DNA of 64,000 bases from contig CM077162.1 in NCBI GenBank assembly GCA_039583875.1, positions 111,444,589 through 111,508,588 on the forward strand, in the 5' to 3' direction. The DNA is from Platanthera guangdongensis. Its lineage: Eukaryota > Streptophyta > Magnoliopsida > Asparagales > Orchidaceae. Positions 47,383-58,755 of this stretch are shown one piece after another (positions within the stretch are counted from its first letter, which is position 1; each line of letters opens with the position of its first letter). The translations under genes and the position numbers were made by a program. Below the pieces are notes generated by a model that worked only from the letters and a program-made list of their open reading frames with translations, had not been told where the DNA came from and made no database searches.

Positions 47383-49208
47383 TCAGTCAGTCCGCTGTCT
47401 CTTCTCAGCAGGTGCAGGGCTGTCACCAATGATATCGACATCTGGAGAGTAGGCCCCCGAGCTGCTCCCGCTGCTACCTGACCCTGAACTAGTGGCGGAC
47501 CCGCTATGCGAGCTGCCAGTAGTAGAGGAAGAAGCAGAAGAGCCGGACTCGGCGGACAGACCCTCTCCTCGCCGGCTTGATTCAGCATTGTCCGCGGGGA
47601 CTTGCTCTTTGCCTTGAGAGCCTCCGTCGTCGTCGTCTTCTTCATCATCATCATTTTCCTCGATAACCTCTTTCCCTTTTTTAGATTTTTCCATCGCTGC
47701 GATCTGAGGAGCCAGCTCCGGAAAGATGGAGACAAAGGGGACGCTGTCCACTCCCTCTTTCATGAGGCCGTCGCGGGCAAGCCGCTCAACGGCAATCTCA
47801 ACTGTCTCCATTACAAAGGGGAGCGTGGCGGCCTGGTACTTAGTGTTCCCCAAGTCATAGGCGACCTGCAAGAGCAAGATTGCGAATATCAGACAGATCG
47901 CAGCGGACAGCCAAACTAGATCGCGGCAAATTCAACTTACCGCCAGCTCCTCTCTTTGCCGAGCATTTCTTTCTCCTATCCGCGCGTTCCTTTCCTTTAA
48001 TACTTTGATATCCTTCCGAAGTTGCTCATTTTCCCTTACTAGGTCTCTGGCCAGAGTGGCAACAAAATGGTTTGTCACCGCACTGTTCGCAGAGGCCTGA
48101 GAGGCCAGCAGAGGGAGGTCGGCGGCGGGTACCTTCTTCAGATCGCTCAAGTTGCGCTTCCCATAGAGAGTGGAAAGCGCAACATGGGCATGTCGCGTTA
48201 TCCGCGGACTTCTCCATGAGGGGAGCGCAGTGGATAAGCGGACGTGCTTATCCTTGCTATGCCAATGGACCATAGGGTTTCCCCTAAGGTCCCTTTGGCT
48301 GGTACCGAAGCCGGCCATGGAGAAGCTGTCGGAGGAGGAGTAGTCCGCTGCGGGATCCCCTTCCTCCTTCCTCTTCTTTGCAACCGCTTCTTTTTTCTCC
48401 TTTTGAGTAGGAACAAAGCCGCTCGGCGTCTGCGGCAGGTTGGCGGGCACCGCCAAGGTCGCTGCAAGAAGAGAACCAGTTAAAAGGCGTGGTCGCGGCG
48501 GATACAAAAGTTGAGTCCGCAGAGCTACTTACTGTCCTCAGGCACGACGTCCGCTAGGCCCGCTAGCAGCGGGAGGTAGTGCTCGACATCAAGCCTGGCA
48601 TTGGCCAGGAACTCCACAATCGCGGATTCCAAGTCGTCCAGCTGCACAGTCTTGAAAGCGGAGTCCGCGCGCGCCTGCGGATAGGTGTGCGCGAACCCGA
48701 GGTCGCCTTCAAAGATCAAGAACCTTGAGGTCCAGTTGTGGATCTTGTTTGGAAGACCCGCAACTTTCATCCCCCTGCAGTAGAAATAGATCACACCCTT
48801 ATAGGGGCGACCTCCGGAGGCAGTAATGGAGCGGACGGAAAATATTTTCCGGAAGATGTTCATTGAAAAGGCGATCCTTTCAGATCGCAAGTAGGAGAGG
48901 TAGCTGCAGATCGCAGCAAGTGTGTTCGGCGCGAGCTGGCCGGGCACCATCCCATAATGCTCGAAAATCGCGGCAAGTTCCCATAGGAGTGGGAACTTAA
49001 ATCCGCTATCAAAATGATCAATAGGAATGGCGATCTGGGTCGCCGTCGAGAAGTTCAGTCTTTCTTGGTGTGCGGGTAGGCGGACAAGAATATTGGAGTC
49101 CGCCATTCTCTTTTCAACAAAGGCCGCCAGATCAGCCTCTGTCAAAGTGCATTTTTTGTGGTCCGCGGAGTGGAAGGCGACTGCAGCATCAGCGCGAGCG
49201 GACACCAT
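47383..49208 (-). CDS. Antisense gene 1 of element F, three exons, Transposase_28-like
   Basis: Exons are 49208-48533, 48461-47941 and 47865-47383. Introns of 71 and 75 bp have GTAAGT donors (48532, 47940) and CTTGCAG-type acceptors (48462, 47866), and the reading frame is kept across both, giving 559 codons plus stop. The start is the first ATG about 60 bp after a TATAAATA box; an ATG at 49241 is in frame but too close to that box. The N-terminal part (FKFPLLWELAAIFEHYGMV, LSYLRSERIAFSMNIFRKIF) resembles the plant family called putative gypsy type transposon (PF04195-like). A coiled-coil is near residues 375-410, then an acidic Lys/Asp/Glu and Ser-rich tail. Function is unknown; it is probably nuclear or RNA-related. 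Confidence 0.8.
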
Positions 49209-49267
49209 GTTGCAGGCCGCAGGGTTTCGTCTACTTAGCAATTTCCTGAATAGAGGACAGAAGGCAG

Positions 49268-49275
49268 TATTTATA
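49268..49275 (-). promoter_or_regulatory. TATA box of antisense gene 1
   Basis: TATAAATA on the minus strand lies 60 bp upstream of the chosen ATG, the same octamer as in the LTR and before antisense gene 2. Confidence 0.65.
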
Positions 49276-49676
49276 GATGAAATGTCTGACAGCTTTTTAG
49301 CCAGTCCGCTCAGGTCGCATATTCAATCCGCACAATCCGCGAAAAATTAAAAAAAAAAAAAGCAGCCAAACAAATAACGCGGACAGAAAAGACGAGCTAC
49401 TTTTCCAAAAAGATTCAAGGCCAAGTTATAGCCGTCGCAGTTCCCTATCCGCTCAGATCGCGAATATTCCCACCTGCAGGTTAGCAAGAAGCGGACACAG
49501 CGCTAGTCCGCACAGTCCGCAACAGATCATGCCAAAGATAAAGCTACATAAGAATAGCGGACATATAATCTGGATCCGCACAGATCAAATAAAGTTCAAT
49601 CACACATCACAGCATTGTTTGGAGCAATCATACAAACAATATACATTTAATCAGAAAAGTTCAAGGAATTGCGGAC
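49276..49676. other. Spacer between antisense genes 1 and 2
   Basis: It holds no gene. It contains GCGGAC/GTCCGC motifs (about 49498-49520) and probably the upstream promoter of gene 1 and the 3' end of gene 2. Confidence 0.5.
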
Positions 49677-51651
49677 TCAGCGGTCCCTGTTATCAGTCCG
49701 CGCCGGCTTTTCTGCTCTGTCCCTACATAGATGAGCCGCCTGATCACTTATCTGAAGAATTTCACTGTATACCCGGCAGAGATGGTGATGGATGACGTTT
49801 ATAGTCCGGTGCATATGGGCGGCTTCCCGGTCAACTCGACTGAGAGGCACCACTGGCTCCGCTGCCGGCCTCGGCTCTTCATCCGCGGGCTGCTGGCCAC
49901 CTGCCGGTGCCGCGATCTCAGGAGGAACGCGATCTGACGCCCGCGGCCTCTGCTCAGCGAACTCAGCAGTCCGCTTCTCCTTTCCTTCACGAGCCGACGC
50001 CAAGTGCTTGCCTCTGTAGTATCGGACATCATCCGCGAGCCTCTTCTTTTCCCTTTCAGACCTCTCCAGCGCCCGCGAGATGCTGGCGACCTGGTCTTTA
50101 AGGGCCTTCTCGCGTTCTGCGAACGCTTTCTCGCGCGCCGCGGACGCCCTCTCGCGCTCCGCTGCTTTCTCTAACTCTGCTTTAACACATTGCATCTCAA
50201 CTTCAAATTTCTTCTCTAACTCTTTTATCATACTCAGGCTGGGTGGCTCATCCTCCGCGGACTCCACATGTGAGACCGCGTCGGCTCCAGTGTTGGGTGT
50301 GATCACGATCTCGCCACTCTCTATAGAGCCCGGCAGCGACTTTCTACCTGCAACAAATAAAGTCAAACTTCGCATTCAAAGGCAGTTCGGGGCGGACTCA
50401 AAGAAAGGATAAAAGATCACTTTTCGATATAGCGGCAGCGAGTTTCCGACTATCAAAGATGATTGGCCGCCTTGCCCGCTCTGGGTCGAAGGCGCTTAAT
50501 CGCTTTTTCCATTCACGGTGAACCCTTGCTCTTCTCTCGGCAGCCGCACTTGTTGAGACCACGATATCGTCTGTCTTGGTGATAATTTTGATCGGTCTTG
50601 ACGTCCGCGGCGGCGACCTATAAAGCCACTTGCGCTGAAAGTATTTGGGCGCCGGCTGAAGTTTACCTGACCGCATCAGCTCCGCCGCAATCCTCAGATC
50701 CTCAGCAGCTTTGTCCGCCGCGGCCTGCTTCGAGGCTGCCTCGACCACAGCAACATGAGCAACGATTTGCTTCTTTTGCTCCTCCATCTTCTCCTTCAGC
50801 CTCTCCCTCTCCTCTTCCTCCGCAGCGGACAAGGAAGGGAGTTCGTCACCCTTATCTCCAGCAGTCCCTGCCTCATTCTGCTGCACCATAACCAGCAAGG
50901 AGTCCTGGATTAAGTCAAGTTGATCGACGTCTATAGAATCAAGTATCTCATCCGTGGAAAGACTGACCGTTGAGAGGGAATTCTCTCCCCGGATTTGGGC
51001 CTCCGGAGTAACCAGATCGCCGTCTGGAACTTCTTTGTCGCGCGGCCTGTGTTGTAAGTCCGCTTCCCCAGTCCGCTTGGAGATGTTCTTCTCCTTCATG
51101 GCGCGCAGCCTCCTCTCAACCCGCTCAGCGACGGTCTCTCCGTCTCTCTTCCTCTTCTTCCTCTTGGCGGTCTTCTCAGCAGCATCCGCGGCGGACCCCC
51201 CTAAATCAGGCTGGTCAGCGCGGACAGGTTCAGGATTCACAACAGACAATGCCTTTGAGGGCGCATTGTCCTCTACCTCAGTCCGCCGATCTTCTTCGTC
51301 CAAGTCAACGATTTGCACCGAGGCATTGGGGGAAGATATGTCAGTCTCCATGTGTTCGCCAGTAGTGTCCGCCGAGGTCGCAGTCTTCTGAGAAGGGGCG
51401 GAGTCCGACAAGGCTGCCATCTTCTCACTCCTCAATGGTTCGGCGTCGACTACGGCATCCTTGCGAGCAGAAACATCGGCGTGGCGGACTGCTTTCTCCG
51501 CAGGCTTCTCGCTCTGGGAGTTTTCTCCTGCGAGGCGGACAGGATCTTGTCTTGCCGGCCTCTTTGCAATTTTCTTGGTCTTCACTGGCGTTGACGGCTC
51601 CGAGTCGCCTTTGACAGTGAAGCTAGAGAGGAATGTACCAAGTCTTGCCAT
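49677..51651 (-). CDS. Antisense gene 2 of element F, two exons, coiled-coil protein
   Basis: Exon 1 is 51651-50421 and exon 2 is 50347-49677, with a 73-bp intron (donor GTGATC at 50420, acceptor TTGTTGCAG ending 50348) that keeps the frame. The product would be about 633 residues. The first part is rich in Ala, Ser, Asp and Lys with a nuclear-signal-like KRKKRKRD near residue 170. Helical charged segments follow (EEEERERLKEKMEEQKKQ). Exon 2 has a long coiled-coil (EKAFAEREKALKDQVASIS). The chosen ATG (51651) is about 85 bp after a TATAAATA box; 51705 is an in-frame alternative. No known domain was recognised. The donor is weaker than those of gene 1, so the splice is less certain. Confidence 0.65.
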
Positions 51652-51735
51652 GCCGGACTGGAAAGTGGAGACCGCAAGTGGTGAGTATCGCCCCGTGTCG
51701 ATCAAAATTCTCGGCAGATCCAGACCCTCCAGCGG

Positions 51736-51743
51736 TATTTATA
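51736..51743 (-). promoter_or_regulatory. TATA box of antisense gene 2
   Basis: TATAAATA on the minus strand lies between the gene 2 start and the 3' LTR of F. Confidence 0.65.
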
Positions 51744-51833
51744 GCTTTGGCGGCATTTTCGAGGTTTGCGGACTCGGCGGTTAAAGTAACATTTTCGAAG
51801 TTTTTCTGGAAACTTAAAAATGTGCGGGGATTA

Positions 51834-52580
51834 TGTTAACCCCTCAGTCCGCAACATACTCCAAGTTCCCAAAAGACCCCATTCAGCAGGCGCGGACAGT
51901 ATTTGGCCGTCCGCCCAGTCCGGCACTGTCGCCAGTCGCGCCAAGGGTGATACTCCAGCAGCGGACGCAAAGCCCAGTCCGCGCAGTCCGCCGGCGCGTT
52001 GGGCAAGTCTCCAGCGGCGGACGCAGTATCCCGTCCGCCCAGGCCGCCAGACTCCGGTGGCCGCGCCCAGCAACAACAGTGGAAGCTCCAGTTCGCGAGC
52101 CCAGTCCGCCCCTTCTGTGCGGACTGGCGTGTTCTTTCTTTTTGCTTCCCGTCACCGCTGCCCGGTTCTCCTGTACCCCGGGCAGCCGGTTATTTTAGCC
52201 CTGCCCGCTTGGGCAGGCCCCCTATCCTATAAATAGGGGGGAGGTGGTGCACTCAAGGCACGCTGACTCGGACCCAGGAGCCTACTTGTTACAGGCTGCG
52301 GACTCGATTCTTGTGCCTTGCGGACTCCCCTTTGCTCTGCTTCCCTTAGTCCTTTCCTTTCACTTGTAACCCACTTCTTCTTCAATCAAGAGAAAGCCCG
52401 TCGCAAGAGAGGCATTCAGGCCGCGACGGGCGAAGTCTGTTGTTGCCGTGGTTCACGGCCCTGCTCTTCTCCCAGTCCTCATCCGCTTAGTAGATCGCTA
52501 CTCGCAGTCTCTCTTTTTCCCCCGTGTTCGAACAGTTAGCTGGTTGTGCTCGACCTCCCTTGTGTTTTCGTGCATCAACA
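51834..52580 (+). repeat. 3' LTR of element F
   Basis: It is 747 bp with one difference from the 5' LTR. Only a weak purine tract (GCGGGGA) precedes it. Confidence 0.95.
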
Positions 52581-53776
52581 CCTTCGGGTAGATATGTGAA
52601 GTCCCCGTTGTTTAGAGTCCGTAAGCGAGAACGGACATAGGCATGATGTGTGAAGCCTACCCGGACATGTTGGTCTGGATCGGTGATGTTGCATTGCATA
52701 AGGCCGGAGAAGACTCCGTGCTATTGATTGTTTTCGGGTTTTCTACGCGGTAGATTGCAGCAGGGAGCCTTGGGGACTAAGACAAAGGTGCACCCGGAAA
52801 ACTGGGCGGATACGAGATCTTGCCAACTTGGTGGCCTGAGAGCCAACTTGAACATAACCGGGTTATGTGAATTATGATGGATATGGGACTCGGTGGAAGT
52901 TTGACCCGCGCAAATGGCTTAAATTGTCGTTGCGATGTGAGCACGGGTTAGATGGAACCGTACCCGTTCTATGTCGTTCGGTTAAAGATACCTAAAGGAA
53001 CGTGGCACTTGCCGTTGGCATAGATTAGGGTCTTTGGCGGTCGATGACTTAAATTGTCGTGACCCAGGCCAGGAAGACAAATTTGCTCATAGGTTTGGCC
53101 GTCCAAGTGGTGGTGGTGAGTCCGGAATGTCTATGGCTTTAATTGACGTGACATCGACCGATTCACCGAGAATGTGCCCTAAGAGCACGGGGCGTGTGGC
53201 CGTGAGTGCCAACGTCTGTGATGAAATGGCTAATTATATATTGCTCGCTTATGCTAATGAAATGCAGGGAAGGAGCATCGCCGCCCCAAGTTGGAGGCGG
53301 GATCATTATAATTTGGTCAGCATTGCTGACCGTTGCCTTGTTTTGCAACCGTGCGGTGGTTTGTTGCTTGCAGGTGCAGTTGGACCAAGCGGTCAATAGC
53401 GGGCTAAAGCCCGAATGCGAAGCCGGCCCTTAAAGGCCTAATTGGAAATGTTTACTGCTTTATTCATGTGTGACCGGCCTGCGTGCCGTGGTTTGTAAAA
53501 CATGTAATTTAAAGTGAAACATTTTGTAAAGCCTTAAGGCTTATTTTGGGTATTTTTGTATAACATTCCTAATTTGTATTAGTGGACATTCATGCTCTAA
53601 TGCTGGGTTCTTTATTACAACTTTTATAAACTGCTTCCGCTAGAATGCTCTGTGTAGGACGTTGAGATTGGTTGGATGGTTTCCATAAGTAACCACCCGG
53701 TCTGTCTGTGGCATACGGCGTCGGGCCCCGGCCAGACCTACTGCTTTATGCTATGTGACGGATAGGGGGTGTTACA
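52581..53776 (+). repeat. 5' LTR of element E, second part
   Basis: It resumes E's LTR with the duplicated CCTTC and ends GTGTTACA. It matches the last ~1.2 kb of the B LTR with many differences. Confidence 0.85.
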
Positions 53777-53779
53777 ATT

Positions 53780-53789
53780 TGGTATCAGA
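53780..53789 (+). other. Primer-binding site of element E (tRNA-iMet type)
   Basis: TGGTATCAGA lies three bases after the LTR. The leader 53790-53999 is non-coding and ends CACTATAG as in B. Confidence 0.85.
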
Positions 53790-53999
53790 CTACTGGTTTT
53801 GGTCGGGCTTAAAGTGAATTCGTGGACGAATTCTTTTAAGGGGTGGTGAGCACGTTGTGTGCGTCATCGTTATAACAGTAAAAGAACCCATGAATGTCCA
53901 CTTAGGAATGAAAATACTTGTGTTTGAGGAACCTGCGTGTTCCTATAATTGCTGTTTGCAATTTATTTGGTCGCTTAACAGTGTTTTGTACCACTATAG

Positions 54000-55143
54000 G
54001 TGATCAGAAGTGGTGTTGGGCCGTCAGAACGCCGAGTTTCTGAGGTTAGTAGTGCACCGGATGTTGCTCCTGCAACACCTCTGTCGGCGGAGAATATTCG
54101 ATTGGTGGTTGAAGCGGTGTTGGCCGTGATAAATGCGCAGCCTGCAAGGAAAACGCAGCAGGTCGCTCCTGTGATGGAGCAAGAACCTCTTCAAGAGGCT
54201 GAGCCGAGGAGAGTGGAGTAAGTGGTTGTGGAACTGGTGGTGCCGAGGAGGGCAACTGAGAGGCAGCTTAAGCATGTAATGATCTTTAACCCTCCGTTAT
54301 TCTCGGGGTTGGGAACCCCATCTCAGGCTGAAGACTGGCTCTCTAGGGTGAAGAGAGTCATGACAGCAACGGAGATGGAGGAGTGGCAAATGACCACCAT
54401 CGCTACGTTCCTTCTGGACGGGGAAGCGAGAATGTGGTGGGAAGGATTGGAGCTGCACTTATTGAGAGGTAGGCAACTTGGTGATGTCTCGATGGAAGAG
54501 TTCTCGAGATTATTCTTGGCTAGATACCTCCCTTCGACGCAGAAGATAGCGTTGGAAAACGAATTTCTGAAGTTGGTTCAGGGAGAGAAGAGCGTGGATG
54601 AATATCTCCATGAGTTCACTCGTTTGAGTCGTTATGCTAGCTCCACCATCGTGGATGAGGAGCGCAAGACTAATCGCTTCTATGAAGGCTTGAGGGATGA
54701 GTTGAGACTACTACTTTCGGGGTCGATGACGCAGGGTTTCTTAACCTTGGTCAATACTGCCCGGTCCTTGGAGAAGGACATGAAGAATGTACAAGCAAAG
54801 AAAAGCTTGTGTGAGAAGAAATCTGAATTTAAAGTGCCGACTACTTCAAAGACCGGCTATCGGAGATCTTTCAAGAAGCATAGGACTTGAGGTCCAGCTC
54901 CTTCTGGTGCTTCTGGGGCGACTACGAGTCGGACCCCGGGCGCGTGTTTTACTTGTGGAAAGACGGGGCACTTTGCCCGTGACTGTTGGAGCGGACGTCC
55001 TAAGTCCGAGAGGAAGCCGGGAGCTACTTATGAAGAGAAGGGAAAGGCGGTGGAGTCGACCGCATCCCATTATGCTCCGGCCCAACCAAGGGTCTACAAT
55101 CTTGGCCAATAGGAGGCCATCAAACAAGCTGATGTGGTGACAT
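54000..55143 (+). pseudogene. gag: Gag of element E with three stops
   Basis: The frame is the same as in B and likewise opens with GTG. The capsid core is at about 54290-54790. The zinc knuckle CFTCGKTGHFARDC (about 54945-54986) has all metal ligands, unlike B and B2. Stops are TAA 54219, TGA 54888 and TAG near 55109. It ends at a candidate splice donor (GT at 55144). Confidence 0.87.
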
Positions 55144-55219
55144 GTACGACTTAATTTATAGCAAGTCAATTTCTTTAAATACTTGTTATGCACATGTTAC
55201 CTTACCACTGCTTGTTTAG
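55144..55219 (+). other. Candidate gag-pol intron of element E
   Basis: It is 76 bp with donor GTACGA and acceptor TTGTTTAG, and the position and length are the same as in B2. Confidence 0.6.
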
Positions 55220-55418
55220 GATTTATGTTGATTTGTGAAAATCCGGCATGAGCACTCTTCGATACGGGAGCTTCACACTCCTTCTTGTCCGAAGGATTTA
55301 TATTACGCATCGGAGTCCCTTCTTCAATGGCGAAGGATAAGTTGGATGTGTTGTTGCCCAATGGGTGTTCGATGCGAGCGGATAGGATCTGCGATGTTAA
55401 GGTTCGTATTGGGGAGCA
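55220..55418 (+). pseudogene. pol: Protease fragment of element E, truncated
   Basis: It has the catalytic [10 protein letters not shown] motif preceded by a TGA stop near 55248. It breaks off at about 55415-55419 where the sequence switches to a copia C-type LTR. Confidence 0.87.
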
Positions 55419-56433
55419 GAGCTCAGTTCGACGTTTTCAGATAACTTCAAGGATGTTTCTAGATTCAAATTCAAATCAGTTAAGGAGTTATTCTGCAATT
55501 AATTCTGAAGATTTCCTAGCCGTTTTCATTCATTTCTGGACAAAGTTTCAAGGGATTTTCAAGGAATATTTCTATGGACTTTCCTCCAGAAGAGATTTTG
55601 CAATTAAGGATACAATTAATGCAGACCAACGACTATTCTTCTCAGAGAATGTTTTGTGCATTCAGTATCAGAAAATAAAAGAAGAATTTTTGAATCTCTG
55701 AGATAGACAGATACACAGACACACAGACAAACATCAGTAATCTTCAACAAAATATTCTGTCTCAAAGAATTCTCAAGAACACTCATCCAAGGAGATCAAC
55801 CTTTTCTAAAATCTTCAGATCTCTCTAGTTTTCAAGTGTTCAAGGCCAACATATTTCAAGACTCCAGACATTCAACATTTCAGCTGTTGCTGAAATCATC
55901 TTTTGCTGGAGTTCAACTTTTGAAGGCCTATCACCCTACAGCAAAGCTTCTTTTCCTGAAGATCTCAAGGATTCAGGGGGAGCTTTGACACCATCAATCC
56001 ACATAGTCTTCTCAGTTGTTTGAGAAAGAGAAGACTTCCATAACTCTCTCACCCCCTCTCTGTAAAGGGTTTCTCAAACTCCCTTCAAAAGTTTGAGCTT
56101 GGTTTTTGAGCACCTTATCAAAAGCTCATTGGTGCCCAGGACACCTGATCAACTCATCCTGCAGTGGATTCCTACCTAGGGTGGTAGAAGAGTGGATGTA
56201 CCCAAGTTTAGGGGAACCACTATATTTCCTTGTGTCTTCTGGTTTTGCTTGTCTTTATTTTTGTTTCTGGCCTTGATTATTCTGTGATTAGCTTTTGTAT
56301 AGTTTAGTTATGTGATTAGATTTTTAACTGCTTCCCTGCTCACTCATATTACAACAATTGTTGTAAAAAGTTTCAAAGCACCATATACTCTATTCACCCC
56401 CTCTAGAGTATATCAGATCTAGCTGCACTTTCA
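55415..56433 (+). repeat. Truncated copia C-type LTR in the second block
   Basis: It matches the last ~1.08 kb of the C 3' LTR (from 28949) and ends ..CTTTCA before GAAAC. The left end is broken at a short shared AGCAG. Confidence 0.92.
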
Positions 56434-58503
56434 GAAACTCATCCCGCGAAGTCGACATTTTGCGCTCGACGAAGTGTCGAGACATGGCACATGGCCTGTG
56501 ACACGGGTGTGCCGCAGGGCGTGTCGACCCGTGTCGAAACTCGTCCCGGGGAGTCGACGAATTTTGCTCGACGATGTGTCGAGACAAGGCACACGGCCTA
56601 GGACACGGGCGTGTCCAAGGCCGTGTCGTGAGGTCGACGAACTTAGCTCGACGAAGTGTCGAGTGTCGAGACCGTGTACACGGCCTGGAGCCCAGGCGTG
56701 TTGAGGTAGTCACGGGCAAGGATACGGGCGTGTCCAGTACCCGTGTAGTTCTCGGGTTATTTTCGGCATAAATCGATGGGGACACACGGCCGACCACACG
56801 GCCGTGTCAGTTGGAACACGGGCGTGTCAGCTCGAACACGGGCGTGTTCGATGCCCGTGTGTTGTTCTAGGCGCGTCGATTTTGATGGCAAATGAGGGAC
56901 ACGGCCCTGGACACGGGCGTGTGCCAGGCTGTGTTCGGTCCAGATTGTACATTTCAGGCCCGAATCAAAGCCGTTCGTTTCTTTATTTTGGTATCCAACG
57001 GCTGGGGGTTGTTCCTGATGGGATATACCCGGGATTGGACCTTTGAAACCCTCACTTTTACTTGTGTGGTTCTCTTTCTAAGTGAAGAGAGAGTTGAGAG
57101 ACAAGGGAGGAAGAAGGAGATAGATCCGGCCATTAGAGGAGCTTCGAAGCTCCAAATCGCGAGCTGACTTCGGAATTACGGAGGCAAAGAAAGTGCGGTG
57201 CTTTTCATCCGCTTACTTTTCCATGGCACCAAAGAGAAGCGCTAGGGTAACGATTCTCTTCTTGAGCATGTGAAGCTCTCCTTCTTTGGATAGGAAGCCT
57301 GCTCTCGCGAGTTTGCGGTGAGTTGGAGGCGTTCGTTCGGGTAGATATGTGACGTCCCCATTGTGTAGAGTCCGTAAGCGAGAACGGACATAGGCATGAT
57401 GTGTGAAGCCTACCCGGACATGTTGGTTTGGATCGGTGATGTTGCATTGCATAAATGCTGGAGAAGACTCCGTGCGATTGGTTGTTTTTCGGGTTTTCTA
57501 CATGGTAGATTGCAACAGGGAGTCTTGGGGATTAACCCTAAGGTGCACCCGAAAAACTGGGCGGATGCATGATCTTGCCAACTTGGTGGCCTGAGAGCCA
57601 ACTTGAACATAACCGGGTTATGTGAAATGTGACGGAAACGGGATTCGGGAGAAGTTTGACCCGCGCATATGGCTTAAACTGTCGTTGCGATGTGAGCACG
57701 GGTTAGATGGAACCGTACCCGTTCTATGTCATTCGGTTAGAGCCGTTGGCATAGATGAGGGTTTTCGGCGGTCAATGGCTTAAATTATCGTGACCCAGGC
57801 CAAGAAGAAAAAATGCTCATAGGTTTGGCCGTCAAAGTGGCAGCGGTGAGTCCGGAATGTCTATGGCTTCAATTGACGTGACATTTGCCGGTTCACCGAG
57901 AATGTGCCCTGAGTGCACGAGGTGTGTGGCCGTGCGAGCCTACGGCTGTGTTGTTGTGACAATACTATATTGCTCGCTTATGCTAATGAAATGCAGGGAA
58001 GGAGCATCGCCGCCCCGAGTTGGGGGCGGGATCGTTATAATTTGGTCAGCATTGCTGACCGTTGCCTTATTCGCCACCGTGCGGTGGTTTTGTTGTTGCT
58101 TGCAGGTGTAGCTCGACCAAGCGGTCAATAGTGGGCTAAAGCCCAAATTGCAAAGTCGGCCCTCGAAGTCCTAATTGGAGTGTTTACTGCTTTATTCATG
58201 TATGATCGGCCTGCGTGCCGTGGTTTGTAAAACATGTAATACCAAGTGAACCATTTTGTAAGGCCTTAAGGCTTGTACTTGTGTTTGTATAACATTCCTA
58301 TTTGGTATTAGTGGACATTCATGTTTTTGTGCTGGGTTCTTTATTGCAACTTATTAAACTGCTTCCGCTAGAATGCTCTGTGTAGGACATTGGATTGGTT
58401 GGATGGTTTCCATGAGTAACCACCCGGTCTGTCTGTGGTATATGGCGTCGGGCCTCGGCCGGACCTACTGCTATATGCTATGCGACGGATAGGGGGTGTT
58501 ACA
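56434..58503 (+). repeat. 5' LTR of element B2, second part
   Basis: It is the counterpart of 30032-32100 and includes the palindrome array at 56440-56945. The first ~220 bp of the LTR are absent because the block starts inside the copia LTR. Confidence 0.9.
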
Positions 58504-58506
58504 ATT

Positions 58507-58517
58507 TGGTATCAGAG
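58507..58517 (+). other. Primer-binding site of element B2 (tRNA-iMet type)
   Basis: TGGTATCAGAG, identical to the site in B. Confidence 0.88.
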
Positions 58518-58755
58518 GGAGGTTTCGATCCTCTGACCTGTGGGTTATGGGCCCACCACGCTTCCGCTGCGCATGTGTGCGAATTCTTTTTAAGGGGTGC
58601 TGAGCACATGTGTGTGTGTCATCATTATAATAGTAAAAGAACCCATGAATGTCCACTTAGGAATGAAAATACACGTGTTTGGGGAACCTGCGTGTTCCTA
58701 TAATTGTTGTTTGTAATTTTATTTGGTCGCTTAACGGTGTTTTGTACCACTATAG

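Larger units (their letters stand above)
39330..52580 (+). mobile_element. Intact Tat-lineage Ty3/gypsy element F with antisense genes
   Basis: This is a complete 13,251-bp element. LTRs are 39330-40076 and 51834-52580, each 747 bp, TGTTAAC..CAACA, differing at a single base by my reading (39573 T, 52077 C). It is flanked by the target duplication CCTTC (39325-39329 and 52581-52585). Gag-pol is one open frame with two RNase H domains, a Tat-lineage hallmark. Between pol and the 3' LTR lie hairpin repeats and two spliced genes on the minus strand, comparable in position to the extra antisense ORFs of Grande, Ogre, Retand and RIRE2 elements. One difference in 747 suggests insertion within about the last 50-100 thousand years under a 1.3e-8 rate. 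A canonical TGG primer-binding site was not found just after the 5' LTR. Confidence 0.93.
38210..55418 (+). mobile_element. Ty3/gypsy element E (relative of B), split by F and truncated
   Basis: The LTR begins TGTAACGCCCCGAAAC at 38210 inside the 3' LTR of B. It is split by element F at 39330-52580 and ends at 53776. The joined LTR is about 2.3 kb, the same size as in B but with diverged sequence, so E is a sister subfamily. The internal region holds leader, gag and the start of protease, then breaks off at about 55418 against a fragment of a C-type LTR. Confidence 0.85.
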
